A DNA stretch of 64,000 nucleotides from RGIG4079 sp045531405. GTDB lineage: Bacteria > Bacteroidota > Bacteroidia > Bacteroidales > Muribaculaceae. Of the stretch, positions 1 to 9,492 are shown in pieces. Where the stretch lies: NCBI GenBank assembly GCA_045531405.1, contig JAZSDX010000042.1:55330-119329 (forward strand). Reading direction: 5' to 3'. Position numbers and translations under genes: made by a program. Within the stretch, counting starts at the first letter, position 1. Each line of letters begins with the position of its first letter. Under the pieces are notes generated by a model, which had not been told where the DNA came from, searched no databases, and was given only the letters and a program-made list of their open reading frames with translations.

Positions 1-220
1 TTATTGACTTGATTGCAATAGATGATGCAATCTCTCCGGCATTACCACCTCCCATTCCATCGGCAACCACAGATAATGTTCCCAAATTACCATTTTTCAC
101 AAACCGATTAAACGTTTTATCCCATTTCTGATGTGACAGATTATGACAAAACAAAAATGCATCTTCATTATTTGTCCTTTCCAATCCCACATCTGTTATT
201 CCAAAAACTTCAACTTTCAT
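1..220 (-). CDS. PP2C-family Ser/Thr protein phosphatase, N-terminal part (runs off the left edge)
   Basis: Translating down from the ATG at 220 gives 73 codons with no stop before the window edge. The start reads GITDVGLERTNNEDAF, the first metal-binding motif region of PP2C phosphatases, followed by VADGMGGGNAGEIAS, the DGMGG motif with its metal-ligand Asp. PP2C enzymes remove phosphate from Ser/Thr. The gene lies 9 bp downstream of the WG-repeat gene and in the same operon as a transmembrane Ser/Thr kinase and an FHA-domain protein, so it is the natural partner of that kinase, like PppA with PpkA in Pseudomonas T6SS. The C-terminal two thirds are outside the window, so completeness cannot be judged. 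Family call is firm; T6SS role is inferred from position. Confidence 0.9.
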   Translation of the reverse strand, partial: MKVEVFGITDVGLERTNNEDAFLFCHNLSHQKWDKTFNRFVKNGNLGTLSVVADGMGGGNAGEIASSIAIKSI

Positions 221-229
221 TGTGCTATC

Positions 230-2023
230 CTAAATTGGGAGAATGAGACCTCCATTTTTAATTGGTTGGAGCGAAGTTTTTCTCGTCAAATCTTTCTTCT
301 CAATTTTAACAGAACCCTTTAAGCCTGATTTATTTCTTTTATTTGGAGCTACGGGTTTTGTATAAGTTATTTCAAATGGAAATATTGATGGAGGACATCC
401 ATTTTCAATGATATTGATATTCACTTCATTTAATCCCTCAGCCAATTGATATAACTTACATTTATATCGAGTCTCTGATATTTTTATTATTTCGGATTGA
501 AGGGTATCAGCATCTATTTTTATTTCAAATGGATAATCATTCTCTCCAGGCTGTTTATCGGCGGAGATATTTATTGTAAAAGACACATCTCTATCATTCA
601 AAGATGTTTCCGACTCTTCTAAATCAACATTTATATATTTATAATGCCATGCTTTCACATTAAGAGGCACTATCGGATACTGCAGTCCATCATATCTTAT
701 CTGTACTGGATATTGTATATTTGTAATTTTATCGGGTAATGAATCAGGAATTGTCAATATACAATCATATTGCACATAGTTTCCATTTTCGGTATTCTTT
801 GTTTCTAATGATATTTTATCGATATTACATCCATATTGTTTATCAATCTCAAAGCTACATTTATCGGCAGAAATAATAGATGGCAATTCTAATTTTATTG
901 TGGTAGCCACTTCTTTATGACGAAATGCAATATCTTTGCCACCATGCATTATTAATTTATATTTCAAATTTGTATCATACTCCAACATTCCCCATTTATC
1001 ATTTGCCTTAACTGTGGCAAAATTATTCACACATAATCCAACTTCATCAAATTGTGGTGGCAAAACTTTTATATCATTATACCTTAAACCTAATTTTCCT
1101 TCCTCGGTTTTCAATGGAGTAAAAGGCGATAAATATTCAGCCTCTTGTATTTTATTTTCATTATAAGACACAACTCTATCTATATAATAGATTTTTGTTG
1201 GTTTCAAAAATTTATCAAAAATAAATTTTATATACTCTTTCTTTTCTCCTTTACCTCGTATGCCCATTGAATCGGTCATATTAATCAGAAATTCATGCAA
1301 ATTCCCCTCAACCGACACCTGTTTCTTTATATTAGTCTCACCTTTTTTTGCAAAAACCGGAGTTATACTAAGAGTCGCTTTATCAAACAGATATACTTTA
1401 TGTTTTATTATAACAACTCCAACACCTTCATCATTAACCGATGACAAGAAATCAACATCTTTAGCCTCAAACGACTTATTCGCATAACTAAACGTTATTT
1501 GTTGTTTATCAGCAGTTACATATGCAAAATATGGGTTTTTCTTTTTATCAATCTGCTCATAAGTAAGACAAGATGCAAATCCATTACTAAATGGATACAT
1601 CTTCACAAACAATCCTAATGATTCTTCCTCCCCTTTTTTATTTATGAAACAATATTTATTTGTAGCTTTAACCAAAAGATAGCCATCACGAAAAAACGGA
1701 TAATCATACGTTACTCTATAATCATTTTTTAGTTCAATATACTTTCCTTTAACATCAAAGAAACCAGTAATTTTATCATTTCCTTTTTGAGATGCTATAG
1801 AATACCCCTCACAAAACGGAGCAATATTATCAGTCGTAGAGTTCAATCGATTTCCATTAAAATCCCAAATAATGCTTGTATCAAGTGAATCACTAATCAA
1901 TAATTGAGCACCTTTTGCCGTATAAATTTTATCATACGATGGTTGCATAATCCATCGAGTCATTTGGGCATAAGCGCAAAACGAACTCACAAAAACGACA
2001 ATTATTACACTTATTTTTTTCAT
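230..2023 (-). CDS. Secreted WG-repeat protein with Ig-like C-terminal domains
   Basis: A 597-residue protein with a cleavable signal peptide (about residues 1-19, ending CAYAQ). The first 370 residues contain degenerate WG repeats, for example NDKWGMLEYDTN near residue 345, a beta-repeat unit common in Bacteroidetes envelope proteins. From about residue 375 the sequence becomes beta-rich and Ig-like. The protein ends in the residues LILPI, shared exactly with the second WG-repeat protein of this operon (6786-8423), which has the same layout. It sits 11 bp after the Ser/Thr kinase gene and just before the phosphatase. The export signal places it in the periplasm or at the outer membrane. Its function is unknown; a scaffold or sensor for the kinase/T6SS machinery is possible but only inferred. 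Confidence 0.75.
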   Translation of the reverse strand: MKKISVIIVVFVSSFCAYAQMTRWIMQPSYDKIYTAKGAQLLISDSLDTSIIWDFNGNRLNSTTDNIAPFCEGYSIASQKGNDKITGFFDVKGKYIELKNDYRVTYDYPFFRDGYLLVKATNKYCFINKKGEEESLGLFVKMYPFSNGFASCLTYEQIDKKKNPYFAYVTADKQQITFSYANKSFEAKDVDFLSSVNDEGVGVVIIKHKVYLFDKATLSITPVFAKKGETNIKKQVSVEGNLHEFLINMTDSMGIRGKGEKKEYIKFIFDKFLKPTKIYYIDRVVSYNENKIQEAEYLSPFTPLKTEEGKLGLRYNDIKVLPPQFDEVGLCVNNFATVKANDKWGMLEYDTNLKYKLIMHGGKDIAFRHKEVATTIKLELPSIISADKCSFEIDKQYGCNIDKISLETKNTENGNYVQYDCILTIPDSLPDKITNIQYPVQIRYDGLQYPIVPLNVKAWHYKYINVDLEESETSLNDRDVSFTINISADKQPGENDYPFEIKIDADTLQSEIIKISETRYKCKLYQLAEGLNEVNINIIENGCPPSIFPFEITYTKPVAPNKRNKSGLKGSVKIEKKDLTRKTSLQPIKNGGLILPI

Positions 2024-2034
2024 ATTCGTTTCTA

Positions 2035-3576
2035 TTATTTTTCCTTAGACAAACTTAATAATGCATTGTCTATATTTTTTATCAAAGAGTCCTTATGTAG
2101 CATTCCTGTATTTAATCTCGCTGTTGACAAATTTTCATTTGACTCCATAGCATAATCTTTTGCGATTATCAATAATCGTTGAGCTTTCTTAACATTTTTG
2201 CCATAGGAAGCATTTTCATTTATCGAATATGAAGCCAAACGATATGCAGCATTTGCTTTTACTATAGCAACTGTAGAATCATTCATATCTAATATTTTAG
2301 CATATAGATTTCGTGCTCTGTCACTATATCTATCACTTATTGGCATATACTTTATATTACCTTCAGTATTATATTTAATTCCCAAAATATCTTTTCGCTT
2401 CAAAGATATCGAATCCGAGAACCAACCATAGGTTCGAGCCAACTCATACATAGCAGGTACACAATTAATATTAACCAGACTATCCATCATTATTGTTCCC
2501 AACTCAACATCTTCTTTGCTATCACTATTTAGCAATAGTAGTGCTCTATCAAATCTTTCTTCTATCGGAATCTCAATTTGAACAGGTTGCACATTATCTA
2601 CTTGTTTTGATAGAAATGCGAAATATCCACCAACTGAAAATCCACCCATAATCATTGCTATTAAAATAATTTTTGCCAACTTATTTGATGGTGTTATGTG
2701 TTTTTCTGAAATTTTAATTATATCATTTGCTGTTGGTCGGTTTTTAGGATTTATTGATAAACATGATAAAATTAATTTTTGAACATCCTTAGGAATTTGC
2801 TTTCCCATTGGCTTAATTCTCATGTTATTCTCAAGCTGATTTTTTCCACCTTCTTCTTTATAGGGCACCTCTCCTGTAAATATTTCATAAAGTGTGGCAC
2901 CAAATGCCCATATATCACTTTCTGCTATCGGCTTATAATTCTCCTTAAATCGTTCTGGTGCCATATATGCCATTGTCCCACTATTATCCTCATCATAATA
3001 GAAATCATGCTTCCCATCTCGTTGAGAACTAATGCCAAAGTCAGTAATAGCATAATTTCGATTATCATCAATCAGCACATTTGCAGGTTTCACATCTTGA
3101 TGAATAATTGGAGGATTACATGCATGTAAATATGACAATCCCGAAGATACATCATATATAAATTTCCAGATTTCTTTTTCCTTAAACTCGCTTCCTATCA
3201 ATAACTCTGAAGAACCATTCTTGCAATATGGGAGCTCTAAATACGGGATATCTTCACAAATTGAGAAATTAGTAGGTTGCAACAAATTAGTATGCCTACA
3301 ATTATGCACAATCTTATATTCATCCCTAAAACGCTGTTCACCTTCTATATCCAATGCATTTTTAGGACGATATATCTTTATTGCCACCAACATACCCGAC
3401 TCTTCAGCCGAAAAATCTTCAATATCTTCGCCAAGCAACTCAGGGTTGTCAATTGTATTAACATCAATAGCCAACCACACATCAGCCGTACCGCCATCGG
3501 TACTTAATGCCTTTATAAGTTTATAGCGACCATCAAAAAGTTCTCCATTTTCTGCAAATTTCTCAATATCTATCAT
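2035..3576 (-). CDS. Transmembrane eukaryotic-type Ser/Thr protein kinase
   Basis: A 513-residue protein with a complete N-terminal kinase domain (about residues 18-295): VAIK lysine K67, catalytic loop HQDVKPANV (D161, K163, N166), DFG at 179-181 and APE at 206-208. The loop has HQD rather than HRD. One transmembrane helix follows at about 301-322, then a helical Sel1/TPR-like extracytoplasmic region. Topology puts the kinase domain in the cytoplasm. In Proteobacterial T6SS a PpkA kinase, PppA phosphatase and Fha protein control firing; here a kinase, a PP2C phosphatase (1-220) and an FHA-bearing RING protein (17045-19438) share one operon. The kinase assignment is certain. A role in T6SS or ubiquitin-like control is inferred from linkage. 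Confidence 0.93.
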   Translation of the reverse strand: MIDIEKFAENGELFDGRYKLIKALSTDGGTADVWLAIDVNTIDNPELLGEDIEDFSAEESGMLVAIKIYRPKNALDIEGEQRFRDEYKIVHNCRHTNLLQPTNFSICEDIPYLELPYCKNGSSELLIGSEFKEKEIWKFIYDVSSGLSYLHACNPPIIHQDVKPANVLIDDNRNYAITDFGISSQRDGKHDFYYDEDNSGTMAYMAPERFKENYKPIAESDIWAFGATLYEIFTGEVPYKEEGGKNQLENNMRIKPMGKQIPKDVQKLILSCLSINPKNRPTANDIIKISEKHITPSNKLAKIILIAMIMGGFSVGGYFAFLSKQVDNVQPVQIEIPIEERFDRALLLLNSDSKEDVELGTIMMDSLVNINCVPAMYELARTYGWFSDSISLKRKDILGIKYNTEGNIKYMPISDRYSDRARNLYAKILDMNDSTVAIVKANAAYRLASYSINENASYGKNVKKAQRLLIIAKDYAMESNENLSTARLNTGMLHKDSLIKNIDNALLSLSKEK

Positions 3577-3583
3577 ATATCAA

Positions 3584-4936
3584 TTAATTATATAGATTTT
3601 TATATTTAATCTTTTTATTATGTTCAATTACGTAAGAAGGCTCCCCAATAGGAACTATTTTCGGAAGAGTTTTCCCTTTATATAAACCTTTTATATCTGA
3701 AGGAATTTCCGGACAAATTAATTGTAATGCCTTGCTTAATAGCGGCTCTTCAACTTGCCCTAAACGACTTGTACTTACCGAATATCCATCGGAGACATAG
3801 TAATCAGGGATTAGACCATCATCGGGTGTTGTTTCTCCATTTGCATTATAATATCTCATGATAATGGGCTGAATCATATATTTATATCTTGAATCGAAAA
3901 ATGACGTTGACCCTACTCCTTTTCCGGTTGTTGTTTCTCCAATTACTATAACTTCCATAAATGGACGTAGGCATATTATCGTTGCTTCACTCGCCGATGC
4001 CGTGTGAGATGAAGTCAAAACATACAATCTGTTTAATTTTAATGGAACTTTAGGTGTACCTAATATATTTTCTTGAAGGTTATTTAAATCTTCATAATAT
4101 TCAAAAGTCAATTCGCTTCCTATCGTTTCTAAATAATATTTAGATAGAATATCATTATAACTGCATTGTTGGAATATATCATTATATCCATTTTCCGACA
4201 CAATACAATTACATAAATACCTACAAGTAGAAACATATCCTCCCGGATTATATCTTAAATCAAGGATTAAATCAGTTATATTATTGTTGAAAAATTTTTG
4301 TAACGATGGATATAAATCGGACCTTTGATTATATTCCAAATAACATATATATCCAATCTTATTATTCCCTATATGATAAATTGAATCCAATAACACTGTG
4401 GAATTATATGAATTCACGCGATTTGAGAGCATCACAGCATCTGCTTTCACTGTTTCAAAAATATTATTGTCATTTAATTCTACACGTTGTAATGTCAACG
4501 ATTCATTTGATTGGTCGATTATTCTAAAATAATCCCCACGTTTAATCCTATATTGCTGTTCAATATCAGCGGTTGCATATAAGATTTGTATTGCTTGATT
4601 TCCCTTTATATCGGAATATAATTGATACGCAATGCCATAATTGCATTCTTCGGGTGGGTTGTAATATGAATTTGTGGTTATGTAGGAAAATCTATCTTTT
4701 GACGACAATATGCTGTTATAAAAGTCAGGTGGAGTTAAAGTGTAATCACAGTCTAAACTATCTGGCAAATCTTCTCTCCACAAATAATTGTGATTCATCT
4801 GAGCATATATCCATTGATTATGCTCTACATATTTATATTCTACAACGGAGATTGGCTCATCGGAGATAACATTACCCTCCGATGAGCAACCTGCCATTAT
4901 AATTAAAGTTAGAATCAAATAAAATATGCTACGCAT
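3584..4936 (-). CDS. S41-family (C-terminal processing type) peptidase lipoprotein
   Basis: A 450-residue predicted lipoprotein: hydrophobic signal then lipobox IMAGC with Cys17. The C-terminal half has the S41 tail-specific protease fold: LILDLRYNPGG, then TSSHTASASEATI, where a Ser of the SAS segment is the nucleophile, and GETTTGKGVGS carrying the likely Lys base. No clear PDZ domain is visible; the N-terminal 150 residues resemble the helical/beta cap of Bacteroidetes S41 lipoproteins. It lies 7 bp before the kinase gene and 5 bp after a lipoprotein gene, so it is cotranscribed. It would act in the periplasm or at the outer membrane, perhaps processing envelope components of the locus; the substrate is unknown. 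Confidence 0.85.
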   Translation of the reverse strand: MRSIFYLILTLIIMAGCSSEGNVISDEPISVVEYKYVEHNQWIYAQMNHNYLWREDLPDSLDCDYTLTPPDFYNSILSSKDRFSYITTNSYYNPPEECNYGIAYQLYSDIKGNQAIQILYATADIEQQYRIKRGDYFRIIDQSNESLTLQRVELNDNNIFETVKADAVMLSNRVNSYNSTVLLDSIYHIGNNKIGYICYLEYNQRSDLYPSLQKFFNNNITDLILDLRYNPGGYVSTCRYLCNCIVSENGYNDIFQQCSYNDILSKYYLETIGSELTFEYYEDLNNLQENILGTPKVPLKLNRLYVLTSSHTASASEATIICLRPFMEVIVIGETTTGKGVGSTSFFDSRYKYMIQPIIMRYYNANGETTPDDGLIPDYYVSDGYSVSTSRLGQVEEPLLSKALQLICPEIPSDIKGLYKGKTLPKIVPIGEPSYVIEHNKKIKYKNLYN

Positions 4937-4941
4937 AAATA

Positions 4942-5988
4942 TTATTTATTTGACTTTGATTTAATGCTTTCTTGTATATAATCATTTAGCATTATACTTT
5001 GTGTAGCTTCTGTATTACATTGTTGAGTTGTGCCTAATAACGTTAGATATTGTAAATATTCATCATAAGTTATACCTGTAACATCATAATATCCATAAGT
5101 TATCAGATTTTCTTGCGTTTCATCTTTAAGATTTATTTCAAAATAATACTCATTTCCAGCAGTTAAATTATTTATTAACATCTCTTCAGTATACATTCCT
5201 TCTAAATCTGTTTCCAAATACCATTTGAAACAAACATTTTTCATTGGCAACACAAAACAATAGCCATATATATTATTATAATTTTTATATGCCGACTCTT
5301 GAGGTTCTATAAAGGAGATTCTCCAATCATATTTATTATTATTATTTTCAATTGCCACATCATATTTTCCATATTGATTCATTACCAAATAATCAGAACT
5401 TCTATTTACATCTAACGATATATATTCAATATTAGAATATGCATGAATATTCTTCCATCTAAGAGCTAATAACGCACCTGCAGGAGAGGGAGATATATTA
5501 ATTTCTTTTGATGATCCTGAAACCTCAAATGATTCAACTCCAATTCCCAATATTTTACTTTGACCACCAATATATCCAAGATCTGTAATTTTTGTTGTTG
5601 TAAGATTTTCTTCTCCCGACAGTTCCCAACATGCAAAATTGATTTCATCACCACTTCGTTGTACAATATCTGTTACTACCACAGCAGTATAATTACCATT
5701 AGCCAAATCCAATGAAGTTTGCATTAAGCTGGCATAATTTGCCAAATATTGTGTCTCTGATTTTACTAAAGTATTTTCAGAATTATATACCAATAAACGG
5801 GTACGAATTGATTTGTCTGAGCCCAAGCCCTCTAATTCTCCGGGATCAATTTCAAATGTAAATGGTTTTACCACATTTGATGGATCAATTTTGAACGTTG
5901 TGCTTTGACTAACCGGAATATCTTCATTTGTACATGAAGATAACAACACTGCTGTTGCAGCGACTAAAATAGATAATATTTTTTTCAT
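4942..5988 (-). CDS. Fimbrillin/Mfa-like surface lipoprotein, function unknown
   Basis: A 348-residue predicted lipoprotein with signal peptide and lipobox (LLSSC, Cys19). The rest is beta-rich, with aromatic and Thr/Ser/Asn content and no enzyme motif I recognise. Length, lipobox and two beta-sandwich-like halves resemble the fimbrillin/FimB-Mfa2-type lipoproteins of Bacteroidales, but I cannot confirm that without a profile search. It is in the same operon as an outer-membrane barrel (6006-6683) and an S41 protease (3584-4936); in Bacteroidales many fimbrillin-type proteins are surface-exposed lipoproteins matured by proteolysis. The family assignment is tentative; export is well supported. 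Confidence 0.55.
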   Translation of the reverse strand: MKKILSILVAATAVLLSSCTNEDIPVSQSTTFKIDPSNVVKPFTFEIDPGELEGLGSDKSIRTRLLVYNSENTLVKSETQYLANYASLMQTSLDLANGNYTAVVVTDIVQRSGDEINFACWELSGEENLTTTKITDLGYIGGQSKILGIGVESFEVSGSSKEINISPSPAGALLALRWKNIHAYSNIEYISLDVNRSSDYLVMNQYGKYDVAIENNNNKYDWRISFIEPQESAYKNYNNIYGYCFVLPMKNVCFKWYLETDLEGMYTEEMLINNLTAGNEYYFEINLKDETQENLITYGYYDVTGITYDEYLQYLTLLGTTQQCNTEATQSIMLNDYIQESIKSKSNK

Positions 5989-6005
5989 TTTTATTTATAA
6001 TTTAA

Positions 6006-6683
6006 TTATTTAACAACTGAGAACAACCAACCAATACCCAATGAAATGGTGCTTACTTTTGTTTGGAAATTACCTGCAAGATTACTATTTCCCATATTAT
6101 ATCTCAAACTTGCATTAAAGCCTATAGGACTTTTATATTCGGCTCCAACTGTAAGCATAACATCATTCCCTTTAAGTTCTCCTACGCCATAAGTTTTATT
6201 GTTGTATTGTATAGCTTCGGGAGAAGTTGCAAAAGAGCCGGTAAATGTAGGACCTAACTCAATACAAAGGTCTTTCAAAAACCACCATTGCAATAACACC
6301 GGTACTTCAAAACAATTCATATTTATATTCGCAACATCGACATTCAAAGCATGCATTGAATATAACGCTTCTAATTGAACACCAAATTTGCCGGTATCAG
6401 CAAATCGAGTCAGTTCACGTTTGCCAAATCTCACATTTACAGCTAATCCGGCACTATAACCGAAGTTACCGCCAACCTCTAAATTCAAATCATCGGAAAC
6501 ACTTGCAAAAGAATAATTGCCTCCAATTTTAGGCCCGATTGAGAGAGCAAACGATTTAGGCACAATTTCTTCTTCAAATGTAGCATTTGAATCATCTTGC
6601 ACATTTGCAAATACAATGTCTTGAGCAAAAGCTGAAGACGCAACAATAATTGTCGCAAAACTAAAAATTAATCGTTTTAACAT
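6006..6683 (-). CDS. Small outer-membrane beta-barrel protein (PorT/OmpA-barrel like)
   Basis: A 225-residue protein with a signal peptide ending in ASSAFAQ (about residue 21). From residue 45 it has alternating amphipathic beta-strands with the pattern SIGPKIGGNYSF ... GYSAGLAVNVRFG ... FGVQLEALYS ... SLGIGWLFSV, typical of the eight-strand outer-membrane beta-barrel domain common in Bacteroidetes. There is no peptidoglycan-binding OmpA domain. It lies in the distal part of the T6SS operon between two WG-repeat genes. It could be a porin-like anchor for neighbouring envelope proteins. The barrel assignment is good; the specific role is unknown. Confidence 0.75.
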   Translation of the reverse strand: MLKRLIFSFATIIVASSAFAQDIVFANVQDDSNATFEEEIVPKSFALSIGPKIGGNYSFASVSDDLNLEVGGNFGYSAGLAVNVRFGKRELTRFADTGKFGVQLEALYSMHALNVDVANINMNCFEVPVLLQWWFLKDLCIELGPTFTGSFATSPEAIQYNNKTYGVGELKGNDVMLTVGAEYKSPIGFNASLRYNMGNSNLAGNFQTKVSTISLGIGWLFSVVK

Positions 6684-6712
6684 GTTAAATATTTATTAAG
6701 TTAATAATTTGA

Positions 6713-6729
6713 GGTAATTATATATTACC
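6713..6729. other. Short intergenic hairpin
   Basis: In the 102-bp gap between two operon genes, GGTAAT and ATTACC form a 6-bp inverted repeat around TATAT. There is no clear T-tract, so it may be a weak attenuator or mRNA-stability hairpin rather than a terminator. Confidence 0.3.
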
Positions 6730-6785
6730 TAATCTTGTTATTTATTTGATTATAGCTTATTTCATTGACTTTTAATACATCACAA

Positions 6786-8423
6786 CTATATTGGTAGAAT
6801 TAGCGTTGATTCTTCTTTCTTTGGAGGTGTTGGCTTTGGCTCAGACTCAACTTTTTGATTTGGGTTAGGTGTTGAGTCTGTTTTAGGTTTCATATTTGGA
6901 TCATAGCATCGAACCTTCACTTTAGATGATTTTTCGTCTCCTGTGCTTAATTTTATTGTAGCCGAAACAGTTTCAACTGTTTTCACTTGAACCGGAACAC
7001 TTACTCGTTTAGATGATTTTGCAGGTATTATCAATTCAAATGTTTTAGAAACAGCTGAATTTAATTTACAATCAACTGTCAATGTTGCAGTTATTGTTAC
7101 CGATTTCTTTGATTCGTTTGAGATCACAGAGTAAACATTCTGTATTCCATTCTTCTCATCGGCTTGATATGTTGCAACTTTCGGTTGTGATATTTTTATA
7201 TTCATAAACGATAGTTCATGAATGCTATCATATACTTCTATGCCATCATAGATTAATTTACACTTTACTTCAGCAACTATATCATCATTACATGACACAA
7301 AATCATAGCTTAATACATTTGACACTTGAGAGACCGATGACGACACATCTTGCATATTTCCATTCCCATTATCGATTAATAATCGAGTGTGTCCAATATA
7401 TTGTTGTGGAATTGTTATAGTATATTGTAATTTCTTATCTCTACCATTTGAACCAAGTTTTACTAAAGAAACATCTTTTCCATTATAATTTAATGTTGCA
7501 TCAATATTTCCATCTATGATTTTCAACAATCCGGTTTTCCCATTTAGATTTACTATTGAGATATTATGCTCATTAACTTGAGAGGCATTATTTAATACCG
7601 GGTTTAATATAATTCCATCGTTTGAACTAAAACCATATTTACCTCTACTTGTAAAAACTTTTATTGTATTGTTATATTGAGGTACAAAATACTCAACATT
7701 TTGCTGAGCTCTTTCATTTGGAGAAATTATTGTATAGTTATACTTATTTATCTCCACATTTGAAGCTTTATAATTCCTCAACTCCTTACCCTCTGCGTTT
7801 ATAACCTTATATTTACTCCCATAACCCACTACTGCCTCTCCATTCTTAAACGAAGACCCAAATGTAATCTCTCCATTTCGCCATTGGCAATAAACCACAT
7901 TATTATGATTGGCATCATAATCTTCTTTTATGTAATAAACCCAGGACCCTTTTTTTATTGATGCCAATCCTTCATTAAAAGGTCGAACTACATCAAATTG
8001 ACATTTTACGACAATATGCCCCGATTCATTAATAAATCCTTGTTTCCCTGCTGCATTAGCAACACACAATTTCCCCTCAGAAAATACTGAATATCCTGTC
8101 AAATAAAGTTTCTCAGAAAGAAATGAGCATTCCCCTTTTGAAGTTACAATTCCTTTCAAACAGTTTAGACCACGTTCTTTTACCCCAAATAAGCCAAACC
8201 CATTTTGTGTGCCGGAAATAAAATCATAATCAGGTTGAAGAATTATTTCACCTTTTGAATCAATTAAGCCCCATTTGCCATTTAATGAACATAGATACAA
8301 ATCCTCAGCATAAGGTTTTATCGACTCATATTTTGGATAAACACTCCACTCTACAGTTTTTGCATTTAATCCTAATGCTATTGTTAACAATAAAATTATT
8401 ATTAATGATGGTTTATTATTCAT
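6786..8423 (-). CDS. Secreted WG-repeat protein with Ig-like C-terminal region and LILPI tail
   Basis: The start at 8423 is chosen because it begins a good signal peptide (MNNKPSLIIILLLTIALG); an in-frame ATG at 8465 would add 14 residues in front of it. The mature protein carries WG repeats, for example NGKWGLIDSKGEIILQP near the N terminus and GKQGFINESGHIVVKCQF, then two beta-sandwich-like modules from about residue 300, a Pro/Lys-rich linker and the C-terminal residues LILPI. It has the same domain order and the same last five residues as the protein at 230-2023. It is probably periplasmic or outer-membrane associated. No catalytic motif is visible. Confidence 0.75.
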   Translation of the reverse strand: MNNKPSLIIILLLTIALGLNAKTVEWSVYPKYESIKPYAEDLYLCSLNGKWGLIDSKGEIILQPDYDFISGTQNGFGLFGVKERGLNCLKGIVTSKGECSFLSEKLYLTGYSVFSEGKLCVANAAGKQGFINESGHIVVKCQFDVVRPFNEGLASIKKGSWVYYIKEDYDANHNNVVYCQWRNGEITFGSSFKNGEAVVGYGSKYKVINAEGKELRNYKASNVEINKYNYTIISPNERAQQNVEYFVPQYNNTIKVFTSRGKYGFSSNDGIILNPVLNNASQVNEHNISIVNLNGKTGLLKIIDGNIDATLNYNGKDVSLVKLGSNGRDKKLQYTITIPQQYIGHTRLLIDNGNGNMQDVSSSVSQVSNVLSYDFVSCNDDIVAEVKCKLIYDGIEVYDSIHELSFMNIKISQPKVATYQADEKNGIQNVYSVISNESKKSVTITATLTVDCKLNSAVSKTFELIIPAKSSKRVSVPVQVKTVETVSATIKLSTGDEKSSKVKVRCYDPNMKPKTDSTPNPNQKVESEPKPTPPKKEESTLILPI

Positions 8424-8503
8424 TACTAAATCTCTCATAATTACAGTAACACATCTTATATTCATATTTTTTATATTGGTTATAAATTTTGTAAATATTG
8501 AAT

Positions 8504-9481
8504 TTATTTCAATTTTAATCGTTCACCAATTTTTAATTGCGTAAATAAATTCATATTATTCATCTTGGCTAAATTTGCGACTTTAATTCCAAATTGTTGC
8601 GAAATACTATATAAGTCATCGTTTTCTTTTACTTTATAAAAATCACGAGCTCCTTCATATTTTGATTTCTTTTTTTCCAAAAAGACAATATCTCCTTCTT
8701 CTAATGCATTATCATCTCCAAGTTCATTATATTTCAATAATCTATCTTTAGATATATTATACTTCATTGATATTGAGGACAATGTTTCGCCTGGATATAA
8801 TAAAGTGCATCGCACATCATTAATCTCCACAAGATATCGGTTCACAACATTTTTTACGGCTTGTTCTTCGTCGGTTTGTTCATCTTCTCCAAGTTGACAT
8901 TCTGCATCAAATACCGGTTGTTTCTTAGTATTATATTTTGTTATGACAACCGTTTTACCTGCTTTTAATTTAACTCCACCATTTAGTGCATATAATTTAT
9001 ATGCTTCAATATATCCAATTAATGCTTTGGCATATTTTTTTGCTGTTGCATATCCTGCTTTTTGCAAGCCAAATGCCCATGCACGATAATCATATACGCT
9101 ATGAGAATATAAACTCTGATATCTTTTCCCTTTAAGTACCTTTGCATGGTCTTCGTAAGACTCTTCAGCCGAACTATATATTCTAAATTTACTTTGCACC
9201 GGTTCGTCATCCCACGCTTTATAAATATTTCCCTTCCATCGAGACCCAGCCTTTACTCCAAAATGATTATTCCCATTTCTTGTCAAGCCACTTGTGCCAG
9301 CTCCCGATTCTAATATTCCTTGTGCTAAAGTTATTGACGCCGGAATCCCATAGACTTTCTCATGCTTAAGTGCAATATCCTTGTATTTTGATATATAGTT
9401 CAATATATCTGACTTTGAATGTGCCGATACATTCAAAATACAACAATACACTAAAATATTAAATATTAATCTCTTTTTCAT
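8504..9481 (-). CDS. GH73-type N-acetylglucosaminidase with two LysM domains
   Basis: A 325-residue secreted protein. After a signal peptide (residues 1-20) comes a glucosaminidase domain of the FlgJ/AcmA type, with LAQGILESGAGTSG carrying the likely catalytic Glu, and NNHFGVKAG further on. Two LysM peptidoglycan-binding modules follow (about residues 220-275 and 280-325; motifs YPGETLSSISMKYNIS and VKENDDLYSISQQFGIK). It would cut N-acetylglucosaminyl linkages in peptidoglycan. Its place between tssF / peptidoglycan-binding genes and the WG block suggests a local cell-wall opening role for assembling the secretion apparatus, although T6SS cell-wall effectors also use this fold. No export tag beyond the Sec signal is visible, which favours the housekeeping role. 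Confidence 0.88.
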   Translation of the reverse strand: MKKRLIFNILVYCCILNVSAHSKSDILNYISKYKDIALKHEKVYGIPASITLAQGILESGAGTSGLTRNGNNHFGVKAGSRWKGNIYKAWDDEPVQSKFRIYSSAEESYEDHAKVLKGKRYQSLYSHSVYDYRAWAFGLQKAGYATAKKYAKALIGYIEAYKLYALNGGVKLKAGKTVVITKYNTKKQPVFDAECQLGEDEQTDEEQAVKNVVNRYLVEINDVRCTLLYPGETLSSISMKYNISKDRLLKYNELGDDNALEEGDIVFLEKKKSKYEGARDFYKVKENDDLYSISQQFGIKVANLAKMNNMNLFTQLKIGERLKLK

Positions 9482-9492
9482 TAAAGCAAGTT

